From the NCBI RefSeq assembly GCF_036169555.1, contig NZ_CP108032.1, forward strand, positions 5,704,001 to 5,768,000: 64,000 nucleotides of DNA, in the 5' to 3' direction. Position numbers and translations under genes: made by a program. The stretch is from Streptomyces sp. NBC_00306 (GTDB lineage Bacteria; Actinomycetota; Actinomycetes; Streptomycetales; Streptomycetaceae). This document shows, in pieces, positions 27,055 to 36,053 of this stretch (positions are counted from its first letter, which is position 1; each line of letters starts with the position of its first letter). The notes beneath the pieces are model-generated. The model saw only the letters and a program-made list of their open reading frames with translations. It was not told the origin of the DNA and did not search any database.

Positions 27055-29861
27055 GCGCGCCGGGAGCGCTCATGGCCCGCCGGGCGGTCCCCGGCAAGGG
27101 CTCGGGGCTGGTCCCGCAACTGGTGCTGGCCGGCGTCTGCGCGGCATACGGCGTGGGCGCGGCCTTCGGCTGGGGCTCCCGCGAACTGGCGCTGATCATG
27201 GGCGACTTCGGCCTCAGTGCCGCCGCCCTGATCGCCGCGGTCTCCTGCTTCCTCTATGCGCGCAGCGGGCAGAGCCGCTTTCGTCCCGCCTGGGTGCTGT
27301 TCGCGGTCTCCTCCGCCATGGCATCCGCGGGGAACGCCGTGTGGGGCTGGTACGAGGTCGTGCTCGACCGTGAGGTACCGAGCCCGTCCATCGCCGATCT
27401 GTTCTTCCTCTGCTTCGCGCCGCCCGCCATCGTCGGGCTCCTGGTCCTCGCCAAGCGCCCCGTCACCCGGGCCGGCTGGGTCTGCCTCGCCCTCGACGCC
27501 TGGCTGATCGGCGGCTCGCTGCTGACCCTTTCCTGGAGCCTCGCGCTCGCCCACTCCACGCAGGTCCAGGAGGCGAGCGTGGCGCCCGCCGCGCTGTCCC
27601 TGGCCTATCCGCTGCTGGACATCGTGTTGGTCAGCATGGTGCTCGCACTGCACTTCCGGCGCTCGGCCACCAACCGCTCCGCCGTCAACACCGCCATCGC
27701 CGCGCTCGCCCTGACCGTCCTGTGCGACGCGCTGTTCACCTCGCCGCTGCTGCGGGAGAGCTACCGCTCGGGCCAGATCCTCGACGCCGGCTGGTTCGCC
27801 GGCTCACTGCTGCTGGCCTACGCGCCCTGGGGCGCGCGGCGTACCGCAGAAGCGCCCGGAGGACCGCGAGGCCCCCGTCTGCCCAGCCGCCCGGTCGCGG
27901 GCTCCCTGGCCGCGCTCACGCCCTACCTCGCTGCCGCGGTGTGCACCCTCGGCATCCTCTACAACGTTGTCGAGGGCCGGCGGGTCGACCGTGTCGTCGT
28001 CCTGACCGGCTGCACGGTGGTGCTCGCCCTGGTGGTCCGGCAGGGCATCATGCTCCTCGACAACATCGCGCTCACCCATGAACTGGCGCAGAAGGAGAAC
28101 CACTTCCGCTCCCTGGTACAGGGCTCCAGCGACGTCATCATGATCGCGGCCTCCACCGGCATCCTGCGCTATGTGAGCCCCGCCGCCGCCGGTGTGTACG
28201 GCCGGGAGGCGGACGAGCTCATCGGTTCGGAACTGGCCTCGCTCATCCATCCCGAGGACTTCGGACGTGTCGTCCACGAGGTGCGGCGATTTCTCGCCGC
28301 TCCTCCGGCGGAGGAGCCCACCACCCGGATCGAGTGCCGTTTCCGCTCCGGCACCGGCGACTGGCTCAACGTGGAGTCCACGGTCAACCGGCACCAGGGC
28401 GGCCTGATCTTCAACAGCCGCGATGTCACCGAACGGGTGAGACTCCAGGCCCAGTTGCAGCACAACGCCGAACACGACCCCCTCACCGACCTGCCGAACC
28501 GGGCGCTGTTCACCGAGCGCGTCCGGCAGTCCCTCACCGGCCGGCGGTCCGGGGACCCGGGCACCGCCGTGCTCTTCATCGACCTCGACGGCTTCAAGGG
28601 GGTCAACGACCGCCTCGGCCACCAAGCGGGCGACGAGCTGCTGATCCAGGCGGCCCGCCGGCTGGCCGAGTCCGTCCGCGCGGGGGACACCGCCGCGCGG
28701 CTCGGCGGGGACGAGTTCGCCGCCCTGATCCTCGGTGACGGCACCCGCGACGAGTCGGCCCGCGAGTCCCAGGTCCGGGAGATCGCCGACCGGCTGCGTC
28801 TCACGCTCTCGCAGCCGTACCGCATCGACGGCAGCGAAGTGCGGGTGGCCGCCTCCATCGGGGTGGCCTTCGCCGAGCCCTCGATCACCCCCACCGACCT
28901 GATGCGCAACGCCGACCTCGCCATGTACCGCGCGAAGGCCGGCGGCAAGGACCGCGTCGAGCTGTACGCACCCCAGATGCAGGCCGAGGTGGTCCGCCGC
29001 TCCGAACTCGCCGCCCGGCTGCGCAGCGCGCTGCACGAGGGCGAGTTCGCGCTGCTCCACCAGCCGGTGGTGAGCCTGGCCACCGGCCGGATCGAGGCCG
29101 TCGCGGCGCAGGCCCGCTGGCGCTCCACCCAGGGCATCCTGTTCACGCCCGCGGAGTTCCTGCGGGTCGCCGACGACGGCGACCGCACCGCGGAGCTCGG
29201 CCGCTGGCTGCTGGAGGAAGCGGTGGAGCAGGCCGCCGAGCGCAGCAGAATCGGCCACCGGGTACCGGTCTCCGTCCGTATCTCCGCGCGGGGACTGCTG
29301 GACAGATCGATGCCGCTCGGCTCCATCGAGGCGCTGCTGACCCGGCACGGACTGGCGTCGGGCGCGCTGATCATCGAACTGGCCGACAGCGATCCACGGA
29401 TCTCGTTCGACGAGCTGGAGCAGCGCCTCGTCTCGCTGCGCCGGCTGGGCGTGCGGATCGCCCTCGACGGCTTCGGCAGCGGCTATGCCGCCATCAACGC
29501 CCTTCGCAGACTGCCGGTGGACGTCTTGAAGCTGGACAGAGGACTGGTCGAGGGCGTCGTCGAGTCGGCGCGTCTGCACAAGATCACCAGCGGTCTGCTG
29601 CGCATCGCCTGCGACCTCGGGATGCAGTCCGTGGCCGACGGGGTGGATGTGCCGGAGCAGGTTCTCGCGCTGCGCGCCATGGGATGCACACACGGTCAGG
29701 GCATGGCCTTCTCCGGCGCGCTGGACGAGTACCGGCTGCGCAGAGCGCTGGTCCGCGACGAGTTCCCGGTGCCCGGCGGCATCGCTCTGCCGGTGCTGAC
29801 GGGTGGCGCTCTACCGGCTCAGAGCGGATCACATGGTGAGACGCGCGTCCCACCCACTTGA
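27051..29861 (+). CDS. membrane PAS-GGDEF protein with degenerate EAL domain
   Basis: A protein of about 936 residues. It has roughly ten N-terminal membrane segments (residues 15-325), a PAS domain (HFRSLVQGSSDVIMI to FNSRDVTERV), a GGDEF domain with an intact RLGGDEFAAL site, and a C-terminal EAL-like domain that has lost catalytic residues. EAL is replaced by AAQ in VAAQARW, NxSP by RISA, ITE by LAD, DDFGTG by DGFGSG, and AEGVE by ADGVD. It likely makes cyclic-di-GMP, while the EAL part may only bind. The start is uncertain: GTG 27051 is coupled to a short ORF; ATG 26955 and 27072 are alternatives. The stop lies in the ilvB promoter. Confidence 0.88.
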   Translation: MSAPGALMARRAVPGKGSGLVPQLVLAGVCAAYGVGAAFGWGSRELALIMGDFGLSAAALIAAVSCFLYARSGQSRFRPAWVLFAVSSAMASAGNAVWGWYEVVLDREVPSPSIADLFFLCFAPPAIVGLLVLAKRPVTRAGWVCLALDAWLIGGSLLTLSWSLALAHSTQVQEASVAPAALSLAYPLLDIVLVSMVLALHFRRSATNRSAVNTAIAALALTVLCDALFTSPLLRESYRSGQILDAGWFAGSLLLAYAPWGARRTAEAPGGPRGPRLPSRPVAGSLAALTPYLAAAVCTLGILYNVVEGRRVDRVVVLTGCTVVLALVVRQGIMLLDNIALTHELAQKENHFRSLVQGSSDVIMIAASTGILRYVSPAAAGVYGREADELIGSELASLIHPEDFGRVVHEVRRFLAAPPAEEPTTRIECRFRSGTGDWLNVESTVNRHQGGLIFNSRDVTERVRLQAQLQHNAEHDPLTDLPNRALFTERVRQSLTGRRSGDPGTAVLFIDLDGFKGVNDRLGHQAGDELLIQAARRLAESVRAGDTAARLGGDEFAALILGDGTRDESARESQVREIADRLRLTLSQPYRIDGSEVRVAASIGVAFAEPSITPTDLMRNADLAMYRAKAGGKDRVELYAPQMQAEVVRRSELAARLRSALHEGEFALLHQPVVSLATGRIEAVAAQARWRSTQGILFTPAEFLRVADDGDRTAELGRWLLEEAVEQAAERSRIGHRVPVSVRISARGLLDRSMPLGSIEALLTRHGLASGALIIELADSDPRISFDELEQRLVSLRRLGVRIALDGFGSGYAAINALRRLPVDVLKLDRGLVEGVVESARLHKITSGLLRIACDLGMQSVADGVDVPEQVLALRAMGCTHGQGMAFSGALDEYRLRRALVRDEFPVPGGIALPVLTGGALPAQSGSHGETRVPPT

Positions 29862-29887
29862 CACTCCCCCCGCGTCGGGGGGAGGGT
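29858..29887 (+). promoter_or_regulatory. ilvB promoter, with the upstream stop codon inside the -35 box
   Basis: TTGACA at 29858-29863 is a perfect -35. Eighteen bases later GAGGGT (29882-29887) matches five of six bases of TAGGGT. Transcription would start at about 29895, exactly the ATG of the leader peptide. The TGA of the GGDEF gene (29859-29861) lies within the -35. An 8-bp stem (29864-29871 with 29877-29884) fills the spacer and could terminate the upstream transcript. Confidence 0.6.
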
Positions 29888-29894
29888 CTGTGCC

Positions 29895-29936
29895 ATGCGC
29901 ACCCGAATTCTCGTACTTGGAAAGCGCGTCGGCTGA
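29895..29936 (+). CDS. ilvB leader peptide
   Basis: A 13-residue peptide, MRTRILVLGKRVG, with an Ile-Leu-Val-Leu run followed by a final Val. Clustered codons for all three branched-chain amino acids before a stem-loop set and a T-run terminator are the hallmark of transcription attenuation. It probably lacks a 5' leader, because the predicted transcription start coincides with its ATG. The actinobacterial ilvB leader-peptide class is known from comparative studies. Confidence 0.85.
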   Translation: MRTRILVLGKRVG

Positions 29937-30008
29937 GTGGGCCATGACGGCCCGCAGACCCCTCCCGACGCGCTCCCCTCGCTTGCCTCATGGCACGAGG
30001 GGTTTTTT
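29923..30008 (+). terminator. ilvB attenuator RNA structures and terminator
   Basis: The end of the leader peptide (29923-29932, AGCGCGTCGG) is perfectly complementary to 29965-29974. A small stem (GGGCC/GGCCC) lies between. Immediately after, CCCCTCG (29975-29981) pairs with CGAGGGG (29996-30002) around an inner TGCC/GGCA stem, followed by six Ts (30003-30008): an intrinsic terminator. A ribosome stalled at the branched-chain codons would disturb the first pairing and change terminator formation. Confidence 0.8.
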
Positions 30009-30086
30009 GTTGCACCGGCACCACCGTCATACCGCACAAAACGAGCAGTCCTCGCATAAACCCTCAGCTTCGAGAAGAGAATGCCG

Positions 30087-31949
30087 ATGACCGAGCAGGC
30101 CACCGGGGCCCACCATCCGCAGCCGCGGGCCCGTACCGGCGGACACCAGACCGCTGCAGTTGAGCACGTCACGGGCGCGCAGTCCCTCATCCGCTCTCTC
30201 GAGGAAGTGGGGGCCGACACGGTGTTCGGCATCCCCGGCGGCGCCATCCTCCCCGCGTACGACCCGATGATGGACTCGCAGCGGGTGCGCCACGTCCTGG
30301 TCCGCCACGAGCAGGGCGCGGGGCACGCCGCCACCGGATACGCGCAGGCCACCGGCAAGGTCGGCGTCTGCATGGCCACCTCGGGCCCCGGCGCCACCAA
30401 CCTGGTCACCCCGATCGCCGACGCGCACATGGACTCCGTCCCCATGGTCGCGATCACCGGCCAGGTCGCCTCCAAGGCCATCGGCACGGACGCCTTCCAG
30501 GAGGCGGACATCTGCGGCATCACGATGCCGATCACCAAGCACAACTTCCTGGTCACCAACGCCGACGAGATCCCGCGCACCATCGCCGAGGCCTTCCACA
30601 TCGCCTCCACCGGCCGCCCGGGTCCCGTCCTCGTCGACATCGCCAAGGACGCCCTGCAGGCGCGGACCACCTTCAGCTGGCCGCCGCAGACCGACCTGCC
30701 CGGCTACCGTCCGGTGACCAAGCCGCACGCCAAGCAGATCCGTGAGGCCGCCAAGCTCATCACCCAGGCCAAGCGGCCCGTCCTGTACGTCGGCGGCGGC
30801 GTTCTGAAGGCCAACGCCACCGCCGAGCTGAAGGTTCTCGCCGAGCTCACCGAAGCCCCCGTCACCACCACCCTGATGGCGCTGGGCGCGTTCCCCGACA
30901 GCCACCCGCTGCACGTGGGAATGCCGGGCATGCACGGAGCGGTCACCGCCGTCACCGCGCTGCAGAAGGCCGACCTGATCGTCGCCCTCGGAGCCCGTTT
31001 CGACGACCGTGTCACCGGCAAGCTGGACAGCTTCGCCCCGTTCGCCAAGATCGTGCACGCGGACATCGACCCGGCCGAGATCGGCAAGAACCGCACAGCC
31101 GACGTCCCGATCGTCGGCGACGCCCGCGAGGTCATCGCCGACCTGGTGCTGGCCGTCCAGGCCGAGCACAGCGAGGGCCGCACCGGCGACTACAGCGCCT
31201 GGTGGAAGGACCTCAGCCGCTGGCGCGACACCTACCCGCTCGGCTACGACCAGCCGGACGACGGCAGTCTGTCCCCGCAGCAGGTCATCCAGCGCGTCGG
31301 ACAACTCGCGCCCGAGGGCACGATCTTTGCCGCCGGCGTCGGCCAGCACCAGATGTGGGCCGCGCACTTCATCGACTACGAGAAGCCCGCCACCTGGCTC
31401 AACTCCGGCGGCGCCGGAACCATGGGGTACGCGGTCCCGGCCGCGATGGGTGCCAAGGCCGGCATGCCGGACCGCACCGTCTGGGCGATCGACGGCGACG
31501 GCTGCTTCCAGATGACCAATCAGGAACTGACCACCTGCGCGCTCAACAACATCCCGATCAAGGTCGCCATCATCAACAACGGCGCCCTGGGGATGGTCCG
31601 CCAGTGGCAGACCCTGTTCTACAACCAGCGCTACTCCAACACCGTGCTGCACTCCGGCCCCGAGAACGGCATCGCCGTCGCGGGCCAGTCCAGCGGCGGC
31701 ACCCGCGTCCCGGACTTCGTCAAGCTGTCCGAGGCCATGGGCTGTCACGCGATCCGCTGCGAGTCCCCGGACGATCTGGACAAGGTCATCGCCGAGGCGA
31801 ACGCGATCAACGACCGCCCGGTCGTGATCGACTTCATCGTCCACGAGGACGCCATGGTGTGGCCGATGGTCGCCGCCGGCACCTCCAACGACGAGGTCAT
31901 GGCCGCCCGCGGGGTCCGCCCCGACTTCGGCGACAACGAAGACGACTGA
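30087..31949 (+). CDS. ilvB: acetolactate synthase large subunit
   Basis: A 620-residue thiamine-diphosphate enzyme making acetolactate or acetohydroxybutyrate, the first common step to Val, Leu and Ile. The N-terminal domain has FGIPGGAILP and the ThDP-activating Glu75 in VRHEQGAGH. The middle FAD domain includes GVGQHQMWAA downstream of a linker, and the ThDP/Mg motif DGDGCFQMTNQE lies near residue 470. ATG 30087 is preferred over ATG 30081 because the AGAAGAG ribosome site is better spaced. It is controlled by the upstream attenuator and followed by ilvN and ilvC in the same direction. Confidence 0.96.
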   Translation: MTEQATGAHHPQPRARTGGHQTAAVEHVTGAQSLIRSLEEVGADTVFGIPGGAILPAYDPMMDSQRVRHVLVRHEQGAGHAATGYAQATGKVGVCMATSGPGATNLVTPIADAHMDSVPMVAITGQVASKAIGTDAFQEADICGITMPITKHNFLVTNADEIPRTIAEAFHIASTGRPGPVLVDIAKDALQARTTFSWPPQTDLPGYRPVTKPHAKQIREAAKLITQAKRPVLYVGGGVLKANATAELKVLAELTEAPVTTTLMALGAFPDSHPLHVGMPGMHGAVTAVTALQKADLIVALGARFDDRVTGKLDSFAPFAKIVHADIDPAEIGKNRTADVPIVGDAREVIADLVLAVQAEHSEGRTGDYSAWWKDLSRWRDTYPLGYDQPDDGSLSPQQVIQRVGQLAPEGTIFAAGVGQHQMWAAHFIDYEKPATWLNSGGAGTMGYAVPAAMGAKAGMPDRTVWAIDGDGCFQMTNQELTTCALNNIPIKVAIINNGALGMVRQWQTLFYNQRYSNTVLHSGPENGIAVAGQSSGGTRVPDFVKLSEAMGCHAIRCESPDDLDKVIAEANAINDRPVVIDFIVHEDAMVWPMVAAGTSNDEVMAARGVRPDFGDNEDD

Positions 31950-31983
31950 GCGCGCCCAGAGAACGAGTAGAGAGAAACCGACC

Positions 31984-32508
31984 ATGTCCAAGCACACGCT
32001 CTCCGTTCTGGTCGAGAACACGCCCGGCATCCTCGCCCGGATCGCCGCCCTGTTCTCCCGCCGCGGCTTCAACATCGACTCGCTCGCCGTGGGCGTCACC
32101 GAGCACCCCGACATCTCCCGCATCACCATCGTGGTCAATGTCGAGGACCTGCCGCTGGAGCAGGTGACCAAGCAGCTCAACAAGCTGGTCAACGTCCTGA
32201 AGATCGTCGAGCTCGAACCGGGCGGCGCGATCCAGCGCGAACTCGTGCTGGTGAAGGTCCGCGCCGACAACGAGACGCGCTCGCAGATCGTCGAGATCGT
32301 CCAGCTGTTCCGCGCCAAGACCGTGGACGTCTCACCCGAGGCGGTCACCATCGAGGCCACCGGTTCGAGTGACAAGCTCGAGGCGATGCTGAAGATGCTG
32401 GAGCAGTTCGGCATCAAGGAGCTCGTCCAGTCCGGCACGATCGCCATAGGGCGCGGTGCCCGGTCCATCACCGACCGGTCCCTGCGTGCTCTGGACCGCA
32501 GCGCCTGA
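31984..32508 (+). CDS. ilvN: acetolactate synthase small regulatory subunit
   Basis: The 174-residue regulatory subunit that stimulates IlvB and confers valine feedback inhibition. An ACT domain occupies residues 3-75 (HTLSVLVENTPGILARIAAL, then GFNIDSLAVG), and the second half has LVLVKVRAD and the family EATGSSDKLEAML segment. The length is normal. It lies 34 bases after ilvB. This species' symbol may be ilvH in some annotations. Confidence 0.96.
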   Translation: MSKHTLSVLVENTPGILARIAALFSRRGFNIDSLAVGVTEHPDISRITIVVNVEDLPLEQVTKQLNKLVNVLKIVELEPGGAIQRELVLVKVRADNETRSQIVEIVQLFRAKTVDVSPEAVTIEATGSSDKLEAMLKMLEQFGIKELVQSGTIAIGRGARSITDRSLRALDRSA

Positions 32509-32612
32509 CAGCGCCCGCCCCGCGCTCTGCTCGCATCGCGAGACCGTCGCACTTCCGCCCCCGACCCCGCCGTACGGTGGGACGCACACCTGCACACCAA
32601 GGAGATATTCCA

Positions 32613-33614
<1,002 letters not shown>

Positions 33615-33620
33615 GCCGCG

Positions 33621-33656
33621 GACGGGGGCCGGGACAACAGAGTCCCGGCCCCCGTC
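33621..33656 (+). terminator. ilvC terminator
   Basis: A perfect 15-bp stem (33621-33635 with 33642-33656) and six-base loop AACAGA directly after the ilvC stop. It marks the end of the ilvBNC unit. Confidence 0.85.
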
Positions 33657-33901
33657 GCACACCCCGCCGCGGTCCGGCCGCTGCTCCATTCCGGCTGACC
33701 ACGGACGGGTGATCCTGCCTCGGAGGCGTAAGACCTGCGCCGAAGCACCACTACACTTCTCAACACATACGCGTCAGGCCCACAGTGTCGTGCGTCTTCC
33801 ACGCGGCTTGCCCCTCCACCGCCTGCGGCCGTCGGGACGGCCGCTCTCCCCCGTAGCGCGTGGCGCACGGGCGGGGGCCCCATGGACTTGTGAGGACACA
33901 C

Positions 33902-35494
33902 GTGAGCTCGAAACCTGTCGTACTCATCGCTGAAGAGCTGTCGCCCGCCACCGTCGACGCGCTGGGCCCGGACTTCGAGATCCGGCACTGCAACGGCGCC
34001 GACCGCGCGGAGCTGATCCCCGCCATCGCCGATGTGGACGCGATTCTCGTCCGTTCCGCCACCAAGGTGGACGCCGAGGCCATCGCCGCGGCCCGGAAGC
34101 TGCGCGTCGTCGCGCGCGCCGGCGTCGGACTGGACAACGTCGACGTCTCCGCCGCCACCAAGGCCGGCGTGATGGTCGTCAACGCGCCGACGTCCAACAT
34201 CGTCACCGCGGCAGAGCTCGCCTGCGGTCTGCTGGTCGCCACGGCCCGCAACATCCCGCAGGCCAACACCGCCCTGAAGAACGGCGAGTGGAAGCGGTCC
34301 AAGTACACAGGTGTCGAGCTCAGCGAGAAGACCCTCGGCGTCGTCGGCCTCGGCCGCATCGGCGTGCTGGTCGCGCAGCGGATGTCCGCCTTCGGCATGA
34401 AGATCGTCGCGTACGACCCCTACGTCCAGCCCGCGCGGGCCGCGCAGATGGGTGTCAAGCTCCTCTCGCTCGACGAGCTGCTCGAGGTCTCGGACTTCAT
34501 CACCGTCCACCTGCCGAAGACCCCCGAGACCCTCGGTCTCATCGGTGACGAGGCGCTGCACAAGGTCAAGCCGACCGTCCGCATCGTCAATGCCGCGCGC
34601 GGCGGGATCGTCGACGAGGAGGCGCTGTACTCGGCGCTCAAGGAGGGCCGCGTCGCCGGTGCCGGCCTCGATGTGTACGCCAAGGAGCCCTGCACCGACT
34701 CCCCGCTCTTCGAGCTGGACGAGGTCGTCTGCACCCCGCACCTCGGCGCCTCCACCGACGAGGCACAGGAGAAGGCCGGCGTCTCGGTCGCCCGCTCCGT
34801 GCGTCTCGCGCTCGCCGGTGAACTCGTCCCGGACGCGGTCAACGTCCAGGGCGGCGTGATCGCCGAGGACGTCAAGCCCGGTCTGCCGCTGGCCGAGCGC
34901 CTCGGCCGGATCTTCACCGCGCTCGCGGGCGAGGTCGCGGTCCGTCTCGACGTCGAGGTCTACGGCGAGATCACCCAGCACGACGTCAAGGTGCTGGAAC
35001 TGTCCGCGCTCAAGGGTGTCTTCGAGGACGTCGTCGACGAGACCGTCAGCTACGTCAACGCCCCGCTGTTCGCGCAGGAGCGCGGTGTCGAGGTGCGCCT
35101 GACGACCAGCTCCGAGTCGCCGGACCACCGCAACGTCGTCACCGTCCGCGGCACCCTGTCGGGCGGCGAGGAGGTCGCGGTCTCCGGCACGCTGGCCGGT
35201 CCCAAGCACCTCCAGAAGATCGTCGCGATCGGTGACCACGACATCGACCTGGCGCTCGCCGACCACATGGTCGTCCTGCGCTACGACGACCGCCCCGGTG
35301 TCGTCGGCACCGTCGGCCGGATCCTCGGCGAGGCCGGACTGAACATCGCGGGCATGCAGGTGTCGCGTGCGGAGGAGGGCGGCGAGGCGCTCGTCGTGCT
35401 CACCGTGGACGACACCGTGCCGCAGCAGGTGCTGACCGAGATCGCGGACGAGATCGGCGCTGTCTCGGCCCGTTCGGTGAACCTCACCGACTGA
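33902..35494 (+). CDS. serA: D-3-phosphoglycerate dehydrogenase
   Basis: A 530-residue enzyme, the first step of phosphorylated serine synthesis. It is the long actinobacterial form: substrate- and NAD-binding domains (GLGRIG at mid-domain; catalytic Arg in NAARGGIVD, Glu in YAKEP, His in TPHLGAST), then the intervening ASB domain, and a C-terminal ACT domain (LRYDDRPGVVGTVGRILGEA) for serine regulation. GTG 33902 has GAGGA upstream. It lies about 290 bases after ilvC behind its own promoter region, which I could not define precisely, and is followed by a very strong hairpin. Confidence 0.96.
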   Translation: MSSKPVVLIAEELSPATVDALGPDFEIRHCNGADRAELIPAIADVDAILVRSATKVDAEAIAAARKLRVVARAGVGLDNVDVSAATKAGVMVVNAPTSNIVTAAELACGLLVATARNIPQANTALKNGEWKRSKYTGVELSEKTLGVVGLGRIGVLVAQRMSAFGMKIVAYDPYVQPARAAQMGVKLLSLDELLEVSDFITVHLPKTPETLGLIGDEALHKVKPTVRIVNAARGGIVDEEALYSALKEGRVAGAGLDVYAKEPCTDSPLFELDEVVCTPHLGASTDEAQEKAGVSVARSVRLALAGELVPDAVNVQGGVIAEDVKPGLPLAERLGRIFTALAGEVAVRLDVEVYGEITQHDVKVLELSALKGVFEDVVDETVSYVNAPLFAQERGVEVRLTTSSESPDHRNVVTVRGTLSGGEEVAVSGTLAGPKHLQKIVAIGDHDIDLALADHMVVLRYDDRPGVVGTVGRILGEAGLNIAGMQVSRAEEGGEALVVLTVDDTVPQQVLTEIADEIGAVSARSVNLTD

Positions 35495-35513
35495 CCGCCT
35501 GTCGTTGTACGCC

Positions 35514-35549
35514 GAAGGGCCCGGCTCACCGGAGTGAGCCGGGCCCTTC
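35514..35549 (+). terminator. serA terminator
   Basis: A perfect 16-bp stem (35514-35529 with 35534-35549) closed by CGGA, 20 bases after the serA stop. Confidence 0.9.
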
Positions 35550-35562
35550 GCGTTGCTCCGTG

Positions 35563-35820
35563 TCAGCGGGCGCCGGCCGGGCCGTCCCGTCCCGGGTCGT
35601 GTGCCGCTCGCACCGTCTGCGGGGGAGTGGCGTTCCGCAGCAGGGTGGCGGCCAGGACCGCGGCCGCGACCAGCACGACGGCCGCGCCGACGGCCGCGAG
35701 CTGCATGCCGTGGACGAAGGCGTCGCGGGCCACCGCCAGCACCGATTCGCCGAGCCTGCCCGGCAGTTGACCGGCGACGGCGGCCGCCCCGCCCAGCGTC
35801 TCGCGGACCGCGTCCACCCG
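35563..35820 (-). pseudogene. remnant of an MFS (DHA2-type) drug exporter, C-terminal end only
   Basis: On the minus strand the frame ends with DAVRETLGGAAAVAGQLPGR, AFVHGMQLAAVGAAVVLVAA and a hydrophilic tail, matching the last loop, last membrane helix and tail of DHA2/QacA-type 14-helix exporters. The other roughly 400 residues are missing: upstream the frame runs into an unrelated sequence. Only about 80 residues of the family remain. The break is near 35820, directly against a plus-strand TetR remnant. Confidence 0.6.
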
Positions 35821-35973
35821 GTGGCGGATCCCGAGAAGGCCCGGGTGGCGGGCCTGTTCTACCAGGCGCCACTGGCCGGCGTGATGATCCAGTGGCTGGT
35901 GGACCCGGACACCGCCTCGTCCGCCGACGACCTGACGAACGGGCTGCGGGCCGTGATGGAGGACCGCGGCTGA
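35821..35973 (+). pseudogene. remnant of a TetR-family regulator, C-terminal end only
   Basis: About 50 residues starting VADPEKARVAGLFYQAP, with GVMIQWLVDPDTAS and a final LRAVMEDRG, resemble the ligand-domain end of TetR regulators (the usual dimer helix and 'QWLLDP' motif). The DNA-binding domain and most of the protein are absent. An internal deletion of an originally divergent MFS/TetR pair would leave exactly this arrangement. Confidence 0.5.
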
Positions 35974-36053
35974 CGGCGTTTCACCAGCGGTCAGGGGGCG
36001 GGCGGCCGGGACTCCTGCAGGTTCCGCGAAAGTGTGCGCCGCCGACGCGGGGT

